A stretch of 64,000 nucleotides of DNA from Desulfosporosinus sp. (lineage in GTDB: Bacteria; Campylobacterota; Campylobacteria; Campylobacterales; Arcobacteraceae), in the NCBI GenBank assembly GCA_020719775.1, contig DYPS01000001.1, positions 1-64,000 of the forward strand, written 5' to 3'. Position 1 is the stretch's first letter. Each line of letters begins with the position of its first letter. Below the pieces are notes generated by a model. The model was not told where the DNA came from, made no database searches, and saw nothing but the letters and a program-made list of their open reading frames with translations. A program made the translations under genes and the position numbers. Of this stretch, positions 56,556-64,000 are shown piece after piece.

Positions 56556-57659
56556 ATGGATATTATTGAACTATTTCAAAAATTACTTAGATTTAAATCT
56601 ATTACACCAAATGATGATGGAGCATTTGATTTTATTGATGAGTATTTGGGAGAAGAATGGTGTTTGATAAAAATCGATATTGAAAATACAAAGAATAGAT
56701 TTTATTATAAACAATTTAATGATCTATCAAAAGAGCATCTCTGTTTTGCTGGACATATAGATGTTGTCCCTGCTGGTGCTGGATGGAGTGTGGATCCTTT
56801 TGAGGCAAACATTATTGACGGAAAGATAATTGCTAGAGGAACGCAAGATATGAAAAGTGGAGTTGCTGCATTTTTATATGCTTGCAAACATACTTCACAT
56901 TTCAATGGTATTTTATCTATTCTTTTGACTTCTGATGAGGAAGGAGAGGGAACTTATGGGACCATAAAAGTTCTCGAACATCTTAAGAATATTGATTTTT
57001 TACCAACAAGTACGATAGTCGCTGAACCAACTTGTGAAGTAAATTTTGGAGATGCTATTAAAATTGGAAGAAGAGGAAGTATTAACGGATATCTTGAAAT
57101 ACAAGGAAAACAAGGACATGCTGCATATCCAGAACAAAGTATTAATCCAATAGAACAAATTGCACCCATATTAGAAAAAATAGCGGGAGTAAATCTTGAC
57201 GATGGAGATGAATACTTTGCTCCAAGCAAATTGATTATCACTGATATTCGATCTGGTATGCAAGTAACGAATGTAACCCCAGATAAATTAAATCTTATGT
57301 TTAATGTAAGAAATTCTACAAAAACAACTCAAAAAGATATTCAAGAATTGATTGCAAAAGAATTTGAAGGAATTAATTATAGATTAAAAATCACTCAAGG
57401 ATCATACCCATTCATGACAAATAAAGAGAGTAAGGTTGTAAAAATATTAAGTAATTCTATAAATAATATCCTTAATATTAAAACTAAAAATAGTACAGCA
57501 GGAGGAACAAGTGATGCAAGACACTTTGGTTCATTTGGGATAGATACTGTTGAATTTGGGGTAATTAATGATACGATTCATGCAATTGATGAAAATACTT
57601 CAATAAAAGAAGTTCATAATCTTAAAAATGTGTTTGTAGATGTGATTAAAGTATTTTAA
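56556..57659 (+). CDS. dapE: Succinyl-diaminopimelate desuccinylase DapE
   Basis: This 367-aa zinc hydrolase acts in lysine and diaminopimelate synthesis. Metal ligands lie in CFAGHIDVVPAG (His, Asp), GTQDMKSG (Asp), TSDEEGEG (Glu pair) and VAEPT (Glu); the last His is in GVINDTIHAIDE. The dimerisation region RRGSINGYLEIQGKQGHAAYP is present. ribosome site AAAGGA lies upstream. Confidence 0.96.
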   Translation: MDIIELFQKLLRFKSITPNDDGAFDFIDEYLGEEWCLIKIDIENTKNRFYYKQFNDLSKEHLCFAGHIDVVPAGAGWSVDPFEANIIDGKIIARGTQDMKSGVAAFLYACKHTSHFNGILSILLTSDEEGEGTYGTIKVLEHLKNIDFLPTSTIVAEPTCEVNFGDAIKIGRRGSINGYLEIQGKQGHAAYPEQSINPIEQIAPILEKIAGVNLDDGDEYFAPSKLIITDIRSGMQVTNVTPDKLNLMFNVRNSTKTTQKDIQELIAKEFEGINYRLKITQGSYPFMTNKESKVVKILSNSINNILNIKTKNSTAGGTSDARHFGSFGIDTVEFGVINDTIHAIDENTSIKEVHNLKNVFVDVIKVF

Positions 57660-57689
57660 ATTTGGAATGAGCAAAAAATTTAGATAAAA

Positions 57690-57708
57690 ACTGATTTTGT
57701 TAATCAGT
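57690..57708 (+). terminator. Hairpin after dapE
   Basis: ACTGATT/AATCAGT, 7-bp stem with 5-nt loop, 31 bp after the dapE stop. The T tail is not immediate, so termination may be weak. Confidence 0.4.
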
Positions 57709-57749
57709 AAGGAATAAATTTTTACATCATATTTTATAAACACAAAACT

Positions 57750-57778
57750 TTGACAAAAATAATTTTTTAAGCTAAAAT
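57750..57778 (+). promoter_or_regulatory. Sigma-70 promoter upstream of the zinc-ribbon gene leader
   Basis: TTGACA (57750-57755), 17-bp spacer, TAAAAT (57773-57778). Start expected near 57785, at the first arm of the AGCATT/AATGCT stem. Confidence 0.7.
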
Positions 57779-57791
57779 ATGGTCAGCATTA

Positions 57792-57819
57792 AAATGATCA
57801 TTAATCTTAATAATCATTT
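57792..57819. repeat. 28-bp near-palindrome downstream of the promoter
   Basis: AAATGATCATTAA (57792-57804), 2-nt centre, TTAATAATCATTT (57807-57819). The arms match except for one position. It lies about 7 bp after the expected start, an operator-like position, or forms an RNA hairpin. Confidence 0.6.
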
Positions 57820-58002
57820 GGGAAAAGATAGAATGCTAAAGATTTATTAATTAGGGATTCGAAATTTTTTATTTTGATAGAAGTGTATAGTTATTATGTA
57901 CATTTTAGATATATTGATATTTACTGTATTTATATGGTAAGTAGCACAACTTACTATAAGTTTCCCCCTAAAATAAAAATAAAAATAAAAAAGGTTCAAG
58001 AG

Positions 58003-58278
58003 ATGTCACATTGTCCATTTTGTAAGAAAAAAATAGCAATGAGTAAAGCTTTTTGCTCAAGAAACTGCAAAGAAAATTATTTTCAACTTATAGCAATACA
58101 AATTCCAAAACTTTTTATGAAAAGAATTAATACATTTTGTAGCGAAGAAGAAAGGGAAACTGAGATAGAAAAATTTGCATATCGACATAAATGGAGAATA
58201 GATTTACTAAAAAATAAGATTGAAGAAGAGTCTATTAAACTAGGTTATAAAGAAACAAAAAAAAACGAAGAGGAATAG
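58003..58278 (+). CDS. Small zinc-ribbon protein of unknown function
   Basis: This 91-aa protein starts MSHCPFCKKKIAMSKAFCSRN, with CPFC and CSRNC forming a likely zinc ribbon; a mid-region CSEEERETEIEKFAYRHKW is charged and helical. The rest is basic and lysine-rich. The start is ATG at 58003 with AAGG 8 nt upstream; a longer frame from 57874 adds a low-quality stretch and is not used. The family is not known to me. It has its own promoter and long leader. Confidence 0.75.
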   Translation: MSHCPFCKKKIAMSKAFCSRNCKENYFQLIAIQIPKLFMKRINTFCSEEERETEIEKFAYRHKWRIDLLKNKIEEESIKLGYKETKKNEEE

Positions 58279-58300
58279 TTTCTTTCTTAAATTATAGATC

Positions 58301-59119
58301 CTATCTTATTTGTTGTCTTCTTGTAATATATAATATTAATCCTAGAAAGATAAAAAAACTCGAAACTAAAATCCCCATAGTAAGCCATGATGTTCCAGCT
58401 AAAAATCCAAGTTGGATATCTGGCTGCCTGTAATTTTCAGCTATGATTCTTGTTAATGAGTAAAGAATTATATAGAAAATTCCCAATTCCCCATCAAATT
58501 TTTTGTAATTTCTATAGAGATAAATAATGATAAATATTAAAAATCCTTCCAAAAATGCTTCATAGAGTTGTGATGGATGCCTTAAAATTCCATTAACATA
58601 AATTCCCCAGCTCATCTCTGTAGCTCTTCCTATAAGCTCTTGATTAAGAAAATTTCCAATTCTTCCAAAGATATACCCAAGAGGAACAGCGATGGCTGCG
58701 ATGTCAGAAATTAACCAAAAAGAAACTTTATGTTTTTTACAAAATAAAATAGTAGAGATGATAAATCCAGCTAAAGCTCCATGGTAACTCATACCTGAAA
58801 TTCCAACGAAAGTACCATCCATAAAAGGATTAAATATTTGCCAAGGATGTGTTATATAATAATTTGTATGAGGATCATAAAATAAAATATATCCTAATCT
58901 TGCACCTAAAATGACACCTATTTCTGCCCAAATAACATAATCATTGAAAAGTTCTTTACTAATTTTAAGCTTGTCTTTATCAATAAGCCAATTAGCAAAT
59001 ACAACAGCAACAATAAATGCTAAAGCATACATTATTCCGTACCAATGAACTTTTATTCCAACTAAATCAAAAGCTACAGGATTAAAGTATAGATAAATAT
59101 TCTGCCATAGATCAATCAT
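58301..59119 (-). CDS. lgt: Lgt, prolipoprotein diacylglyceryl transferase
   Basis: This 272-aa membrane enzyme adds diacylglycerol to the lipobox Cys of lipoproteins. Signatures: VKVHWYGIMYALAF-like start (IKVHWYGIMYALAF), SYHGALAG, GRIGNFLNQELIGR and HPSQLYEAFLEG. Seven membrane segments. It overlaps the upstream Fe-S protein gene by 4 bp (ATGA). Confidence 0.95.
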   Translation of the reverse strand: MIDLWQNIYLYFNPVAFDLVGIKVHWYGIMYALAFIVAVVFANWLIDKDKLKISKELFNDYVIWAEIGVILGARLGYILFYDPHTNYYITHPWQIFNPFMDGTFVGISGMSYHGALAGFIISTILFCKKHKVSFWLISDIAAIAVPLGYIFGRIGNFLNQELIGRATEMSWGIYVNGILRHPSQLYEAFLEGFLIFIIIYLYRNYKKFDGELGIFYIILYSLTRIIAENYRQPDIQLGFLAGTSWLTMGILVSSFFIFLGLILYITRRQQIR

Positions 59120-60444
59120 AATTTTGCTTCTTTAACTTCTAATAGTGAAGCAGCTATGAGCTCGATTGGATTTTTAAAGATTACATTATCAACTTTTGCA
59201 TTATGTAAAGAGTTGGTAATCTGCATTCGACAAGCGCTACATTCAGCGCTAACAATTTGAGCTTTTGTTTCAGCTATCATAGCTGCTTTTGGGATACCTG
59301 CTGCTTTCGCAAAATGGTATTTTTCACTTTGCATAGTTACTCCACCAAATCCACAACAACGATTACTATCACTCATCTCTTTTAAAACATAGTTATTTGA
59401 AAGTAATGTTCTAGGCTCCTGAAAAACACCTTGCATTTTTTTTGCATGACAAGGATCATGATATGTAACAAGCTCACTAAATCTTTTTCCAGTTTGTTCT
59501 AGAAGTTCATTCAGACTTGTATTGTTTTCAAGCCACTTTGTGGCCATGTGAACTTTAGGCGCAACTTTTTTAGCTCTTTCTTTCCATTCTGGTTGGTTGT
59601 GTAGATAATGCTCCCAATCAATATTTATCATTGCACTACAAGTTGCTTCCGGAATTATTATTGCATCTACATCATCCAAGAACGTTTCGAAATACTCAAT
59701 ATTTTTTTTAACTAAATAATCAACAGTATCAAAATCTCCAGTAAAATAAGCAGGGGCTGAACAACAAAGTTGATCTTTTGGTATAAATGCATCAAGTCCT
59801 AGTTTGTCTAAAATCACAAGTAGACTATCGCCAATATTTGTATATGAATAATTTCCCATACACCCAATAAAAATAGCAACTCGTTTATTTGGAAGACTGT
59901 ATGATTCGCTCACAACAGATGAAGCTTTAATATTTTCTTTGTGTTTGTTTAAAAAACTGATTCTTTTTGCAAAAGGTAGTGCCCTATCTTGAATCATTTG
60001 AATTGGAAGATTGATTCTAAAAGTAGCTTTTTCTTTTGCTTCATCAATTTTTATTCCACAAGTTTGGAAAACCCAACCTAATTTGGCCATAAAATCCATA
60101 ATTTTTCTATGTCTGAGTAAAAAGAAGAAAGCTCTTTTATACCATGCTATACCGTATTTTTTTGCAATGTCACTTCTAACTTGTTCAATAATCATATCTG
60201 TTGGCAAACTATTTGGACAAACTTCAACACAGTTTGTACATAAAAAACAGCTTTCGAAGATATCTTTTGCAACCAAATCCAGTTCGAGTTCATCTCTTTT
60301 GTATGCACCTAGTAAATCAATAAAACCTCTAGGAGAAGTTGCTTCATCTTGGTTGATATTAAATATAGTACAAACAGGTTTACACTTTCCACACTTTATA
60401 CAGTCATCACTAACTTCTTCATAATTAAATTTATTATTTGTCAT
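59116..60444 (-). CDS. GlcF/GlpC-like Fe-S oxidoreductase subunit
   Basis: This 442-aa protein has two [4Fe-4S] ferredoxin groups (CIKCGKCKPVC and CFLCTNCVEVCP) and two CCG-type cysteine-rich domains (CMGNYSYTNIGDSL ... CCSAP, and HDPCHAKKMQG ... RCCGFGG). Such proteins are electron-transfer subunits of glycolate, lactate, glycerol-3-phosphate or heterodisulfide-type dehydrogenases. No flavin subunit is adjacent, so the partner is unknown. It is coupled by ATGA overlap to hemN upstream and lgt downstream. Confidence 0.85.
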   Translation of the reverse strand: MTNNKFNYEEVSDDCIKCGKCKPVCTIFNINQDEATSPRGFIDLLGAYKRDELELDLVAKDIFESCFLCTNCVEVCPNSLPTDMIIEQVRSDIAKKYGIAWYKRAFFFLLRHRKIMDFMAKLGWVFQTCGIKIDEAKEKATFRINLPIQMIQDRALPFAKRISFLNKHKENIKASSVVSESYSLPNKRVAIFIGCMGNYSYTNIGDSLLVILDKLGLDAFIPKDQLCCSAPAYFTGDFDTVDYLVKKNIEYFETFLDDVDAIIIPEATCSAMINIDWEHYLHNQPEWKERAKKVAPKVHMATKWLENNTSLNELLEQTGKRFSELVTYHDPCHAKKMQGVFQEPRTLLSNNYVLKEMSDSNRCCGFGGVTMQSEKYHFAKAAGIPKAAMIAETKAQIVSAECSACRMQITNSLHNAKVDNVIFKNPIELIAASLLEVKEAKL

Positions 60445-61808
60445 ATTGTCTTGCTAAATCTTCGTTTATCTTCTGGTATTTTATGCAAATACGCATCAAA
60501 AGGCATAGAAATATTTCGAATAAGCATCTCTCCAGTTGAACTAACTTCAATTTTACTATCATTTACTTTTATTAAATCTGCATCTTCAAATTCCTTAAGC
60601 ATCTCTAATGCATCTGTAAAATATTCTCTAAAATTAATTCCAAATTTGTCTTCAACTTTTTTTATATCAAGGGCAAAATTACTCATAAGCTCCATAATTA
60701 CATATTGTCTTAAAATATCATCATCGCTTAGACTATATCCTTTAAAAACAGGTAGATGACCATTATCTAGTGCTAGTTCATAAGTTTCTAAATCTTTAAA
60801 ATTTTGCACATAATAATCGACTCCATCTCCAATGGATGTGAGACCTATTCCTATCAAATCCGCACCACCTTTTGTGGTGTATCCTTGAAAATTTCTATGT
60901 AATTCTCCTTTTTTTATAGCCATAAAAAGCTCATCATCAGGTTTTGCAAAGTGATCCATCCCTACCATGTTATAACCATTTAAGGTAAAAAATTTAATAG
61001 TATCTTTTAAGATTTCAAGTTTTGTAGCAGGTGGTGCAAATGTTGTTTCATCAAATTTTCTTTGAGTTTTCATCATCCATGGGACATGAGCATAATTAAA
61101 GACAGCTAATCTGTCAGGATTTAATGTAATAATTTGCTCTATAGTTTTCCTAAAAGTCTCTTTGGTTTGATAAGGAAGCCCATATATAAGATCTATATTG
61201 ATAGAATTAATTCCAGCATCCCGTGCTATTTTAACTACATTTTTAGTTGTTTCAAATGGTTGAATTCTATGTATTGTTTCTTGAACTTTAGGATCAATAT
61301 CTTGTACACCAAAACTAAGTCTATTTGCTCCGCCTTTTTTTAAAACTTCCATATGTTCAGCTGTAAAATATCTAGGATCAACTTCACAAGAAATTTCTGC
61401 ATCATTATCGAAATTTGGAAAAATTTGCTTGATAGTTGTTATTACATCATCAAGTTGCTCTGGAGATAAAAATGTAGGAGTTCCCCCTCCAAAATGCATT
61501 TGTGTAACCATTCTTTTTGTATTTAGATGAGTCGCAAGGATTGCTAGTTCTTTTTTTAAATATTCTATATATTTTGTTTTTTTATCTTCTTTACTTGTAA
61601 AGATTACATTGCACCCACAAAAATAACAGGCACTTCTGCAAAATGGTATGTGAATATACAAAGACAATGCTCTATCACTGCTTTGATTTTTGTATCGATT
61701 GATTAAATCCACTTCTGTGAAATTGGTATTAAATTCTGGAGCTGTTGGATAACTTGTGTATCTTGGTCCTGGCTTACTATATTTTTCAAATTTTTTAAAA
61801 TCTATCAT
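60441..61808 (-). CDS. hemN: HemN, oxygen-independent coproporphyrinogen III oxidase
   Basis: This 455-aa radical SAM enzyme makes protoporphyrinogen in anaerobic heme synthesis. The cluster motif CRSACYFCGCN (CX3CX2CXC) and KYSKPGPRYTSYPTAPEF are present, with QMHFGGGTPTFLSPEQLD and NRLSFGVQDIDPKVQ. The start is placed at ATG 61808, because MIDFKKFEKYSKPGPR matches the family; a frame to 61850 adds 14 residues. Heme made here supplies NapB and NnrS. Confidence 0.95.
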   Translation of the reverse strand: MIDFKKFEKYSKPGPRYTSYPTAPEFNTNFTEVDLINRYKNQSSDRALSLYIHIPFCRSACYFCGCNVIFTSKEDKKTKYIEYLKKELAILATHLNTKRMVTQMHFGGGTPTFLSPEQLDDVITTIKQIFPNFDNDAEISCEVDPRYFTAEHMEVLKKGGANRLSFGVQDIDPKVQETIHRIQPFETTKNVVKIARDAGINSINIDLIYGLPYQTKETFRKTIEQIITLNPDRLAVFNYAHVPWMMKTQRKFDETTFAPPATKLEILKDTIKFFTLNGYNMVGMDHFAKPDDELFMAIKKGELHRNFQGYTTKGGADLIGIGLTSIGDGVDYYVQNFKDLETYELALDNGHLPVFKGYSLSDDDILRQYVIMELMSNFALDIKKVEDKFGINFREYFTDALEMLKEFEDADLIKVNDSKIEVSSTGEMLIRNISMPFDAYLHKIPEDKRRFSKTI

Positions 61809-61904
61809 TCTGTATCTTTGTAATAATTTTTTAAGTCTAAATTTTACCATCTTATTGCTTTATTGAGAATCAAAATAAAAAATTATTTAACATATCGAAT
61901 ATTT

Positions 61905-64000
61905 TTAGAGTTTTACCACCTTAGCCCCAAATCCACCTTGGTTTGGCATAGCATCACTATATCCAGTCACCCTTGGGTGAGTATCCAAAAACTTCTTCAC
62001 AGCATAAGAGAGCTTCCCCGTCCCTATTCCGTGATACACAAGCACCTCTTGAAAACCATTTATCAAACAATCGCTGATAAATCTATCAAGATTTTCTATC
62101 GCTTCATCAGCTCTTTGTCCGTGAAGGTCTATTTTGATATCTCCAGTTTTTGGTTTTTCTATATCTACTTTGATTTTTTGTTTCACTTTGATTGGATTTC
62201 CACTTGCTTTTAGGCTACTCATTGGAACATGAAGCTTCATCCCCTCATCTGTTTCTATATAAGCTTTATCACCCCGTAAAGATAATACAACACCTTTTGT
62301 ATTATTGTATTTTGCCCTATCACCCGCTTTGAACTCTTTTTTCTCTTCAACCTTTTGCACTTCGATTTGGGCTACTTTTTGATGAGCAACATTAAGATGT
62401 CTATGGGATTCTTGGTACATTTTTGCTTTTATCGCAAGTTTTGCTTCCTCTTTGACATCTTTGTACTCTTTGTGAAGTTTTGATTTCTCCTCATGAATAA
62501 GATTATCAAGTGATTCTTTTTGCTCGTTTAGATTTCGTTTGAGTCTTTCGTTATTTTCTATCTTCTCATCGAGTTCTTTGATTTTTCGCTTGTATTCAAG
62601 CTCCAAAGAGCTACTTTTAGCTATCAAACTACTAAGCTTATCCTTATCGTCCCCATACACCTCTTTAGCCTGATTTACCACATCAAGAGGTATTCCGTAT
62701 CTCAGAGCCGTTTCAAAAGCATAACTCATCCCAATCGTACCATTTAAAAAATCATAAGTTGGTCTTCTATTGGCTTCATCATAGAGTGCTGCGATTAGCT
62801 CCACATCGTCATAAGTAGCAAGTAAAGAAGCGAGCCTTTTATGGTGTGTTGTGATGATGATTTTCATATCTTTTTTCATCAACTTTTCGATGATAACCTT
62901 AAACAAACTAGCAGCTTCATCACTATCAGTTCCAAGTTCAATCTCATCAACCCCAACAATAGCACTCTCTTTAGCAAACAGATGGCTAAACTCCACCATC
63001 CTTCCAGCAAAAGTAGAGATATCATTTTTCACACTTTGCGGGTCATCCAAAATAGCTAAAATATCTTTGTAATGCCCTACTTTTGTACTTTTATGAGCAT
63101 TATAAGGAATAAGATATTTAGAAAGGAAAACAGCACTCAAAATTGATTTAAGCAACATCGTTTTTCCACCAGCATTAACCCCCGTTATCATTATTACAGA
63201 TTTACTAAAGTCAATCGTAACAGACTTCCCATTTTTAAGTGCTGGATGGGTGAATTCGACAAGTTTTTGAATCTTTTTATTTTGGCTTGGGAGTATAAAG
63301 TTTTTATCCCCTATTTTAGCGAATATTACCCTCGCAAGATAGTGGTCAAATCTATCAAATTCTTTGTCTAAAAAACTCAAAAATAAGATATTTGCATTTA
63401 AGGTATTTGAAAATTCTCTACAGAGTTTTAAGAGTATCTCCTCTTTGAGTTCAAATAGTTCATCTTGTTTATCTCGAAGCTCTTTTACACTTTCAGGAAC
63501 TACATAAAAAAACCCACTTCCACTTCTATCAATCACTTTAGCTTTTAAGATATGATTAAACCCACCTCGCACCATAATAGACTGCTGACCGTGTACAAGA
63601 TGTACTTGGTGGTCAACAAGATAGGGTTGAAGCTTTTGATTGTTCATAGCTCTTTGAAGAGCCTCTTTTATCTGAACCTTATTTCTGTAGATATTTTCAT
63701 TTATCCTATCAAAATCCTCATTTTGCCCAAGTTTGAGATTTCCATCTTCATCAAATTTAAAAGCCAAATCATCTATCTGTTTTGGGATGATAATTTTATC
63801 AATCCACTCTTTGAGTCTATTTTCTAAACTAAATCGTTTGATATATTTAAAATACTCCACAATCTTGATAAATTCATAAATTTCATAGAGTTTGAGCGTC
63901 CCTTGTTTTTTGAGATGATTGATTTGATTTGTTACATCGGAAGTTTTTTTAGGGGAATTAAAATTATACAAACCTATCTCATCGATAAGTTTAGAGTGTA
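61905..64000 (-). CDS. mutS2: MutS2 ATPase with Smr domain, N-terminus missing at window edge
   Basis: The frame is open to the last base on the minus strand (upstream residues HSKLIDEIGL continue before the TTG at 63971), so the N-terminus lies beyond the window; about 698 residues are visible. Domains: helical core, Walker A GVNAGGKTMLL, the DEIELGTD ABC motif, coiled coil, and a C-terminal Smr nuclease domain (IDLHGQRADEAIENLDRF ... HGIGTGKL). MutS2 acts in recombination control or ribosome rescue. Confidence 0.95.
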   Translation of the reverse strand, partial: HSKLIDEIGLYNFNSPKKTSDVTNQINHLKKQGTLKLYEIYEFIKIVEYFKYIKRFSLENRLKEWIDKIIIPKQIDDLAFKFDEDGNLKLGQNEDFDRINENIYRNKVQIKEALQRAMNNQKLQPYLVDHQVHLVHGQQSIMVRGGFNHILKAKVIDRSGSGFFYVVPESVKELRDKQDELFELKEEILLKLCREFSNTLNANILFLSFLDKEFDRFDHYLARVIFAKIGDKNFILPSQNKKIQKLVEFTHPALKNGKSVTIDFSKSVIMITGVNAGGKTMLLKSILSAVFLSKYLIPYNAHKSTKVGHYKDILAILDDPQSVKNDISTFAGRMVEFSHLFAKESAIVGVDEIELGTDSDEAASLFKVIIEKLMKKDMKIIITTHHKRLASLLATYDDVELIAALYDEANRRPTYDFLNGTIGMSYAFETALRYGIPLDVVNQAKEVYGDDKDKLSSLIAKSSSLELEYKRKIKELDEKIENNERLKRNLNEQKESLDNLIHEEKSKLHKEYKDVKEEAKLAIKAKMYQESHRHLNVAHQKVAQIEVQKVEEKKEFKAGDRAKYNNTKGVVLSLRGDKAYIETDEGMKLHVPMSSLKASGNPIKVKQKIKVDIEKPKTGDIKIDLHGQRADEAIENLDRFISDCLINGFQEVLVYHGIGTGKLSYAVKKFLDTHPRVTGYSDAMPNQGGFGAKVVKL

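Larger units (their letters stand above)
57660..58002 (+). other. 343-bp gene-free region with promoter, large palindrome and hairpins
   Basis: Contents in order: hairpin ACTGATT/AATCAGT (57690-57708) after dapE; promoter TTGACA-17 bp-TAAAAT (57750-57778); a 28-bp near-palindrome (57792-57819, one mismatch) nested in AGCATT/AATGCT (57785-57837); a 10-bp hairpin (57933-57958); and an AAGG ribosome site for the next gene. No convincing coding frame is seen. The leader is unusually long for this window and may hold a small RNA. Confidence 0.6.

Noticed and set aside
57874-58002. N-terminal extension of the zinc-ribbon gene
   Set aside because: Tyr/Lys-rich low-quality sequence, no ribosome site, and a good start exists at 58003.

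Overview
The window is AT-rich DNA from the chromosome of a Campylobacterota (epsilonproteobacterial) species. It carries a napAGHBF-x-LD periplasmic nitrate reductase operon, the futalosine menaquinone enzymes MqnC and MqnD, a single XerH-type recombinase, an HsrA/CosR-type response regulator, a PEB4-like isomerase next to class II aldolase, and a cvpA-lysS-glyA-SPOR block. All are typical of that phylum. Nitrate respiration, an NnrS protein and the nearby metabolic genes suggest a free-living nitrate-reducing relative of Sulfurimonas, Arcobacter or Sulfurospirillum; the genus cannot be fixed from the sequence alone.

Layout. 1-5833: nap operon, with napA cut by the left edge. 5845-7546: a PAS sensor protein and NnrS, the latter behind a perfect FNR-type box. 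7673-11318: rmuC, pgeF and a biotin carboxylase. 11464-15010: heat-shock operon hrcA-grpE-dnaK with two CIRCE operators around its promoter. 15146-15222: tRNA-Gly(TCC). 15358-22935: trmL, purU, mqnD, the fbp operon with two tiny proteins, a lipoprotein, a lytic transglycosylase, gltX and a YggT protein. 23037-29349: an outer-membrane protein, an M16-like protein without the zinc motif, mqnC, bamA and tyrA. 29490-32494: der and a TOTE-type helicase. 32602-39522: trpE, SPOR protein, glyA, lysS, cvpA and ispG. 39573-42820: rhodanese, CoA-binding protein and a two-component pair. 42985-49917: PEB4-like PPIase, fba, xerH with a dif-like site, a polysaccharide deacetylase, ligA and rseP. 49964-56445: Fur-family regulator, a tight four-gene operon (DnaJ/TerB protein, BFD-like protein, 68-aa protein, methyltransferase), tatBC, queA (apparent ATT start), pgsA and a FabL-type enoyl reductase. 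56556-64000: dapE, a zinc-ribbon protein with a long structured leader, lgt, a GlcF-like Fe-S protein, hemN and mutS2 (cut by the right edge).

How the genes fit together. Menaquinone made through MqnC/MqnD would feed electrons through NapH and NapG to NapB and NapA. TatBC would export NapA and NapG, HemN supplies heme, and NnrS is tied to nitric oxide stress. Most of the rest is core metabolism and information processing. No IS element, prophage, CRISPR array or rRNA was seen. The window contains no obvious new multi-gene defence system. The most notable points are regulatory or structural: the class II FNR promoter at nnrS, the non-canonical queA start, the HsrA/CosR homologue with a phospho-acceptor Asp and an adjacent kinase, the stand-alone TOTE-like helicase, the dif candidate, and several unexplained inverted repeats.
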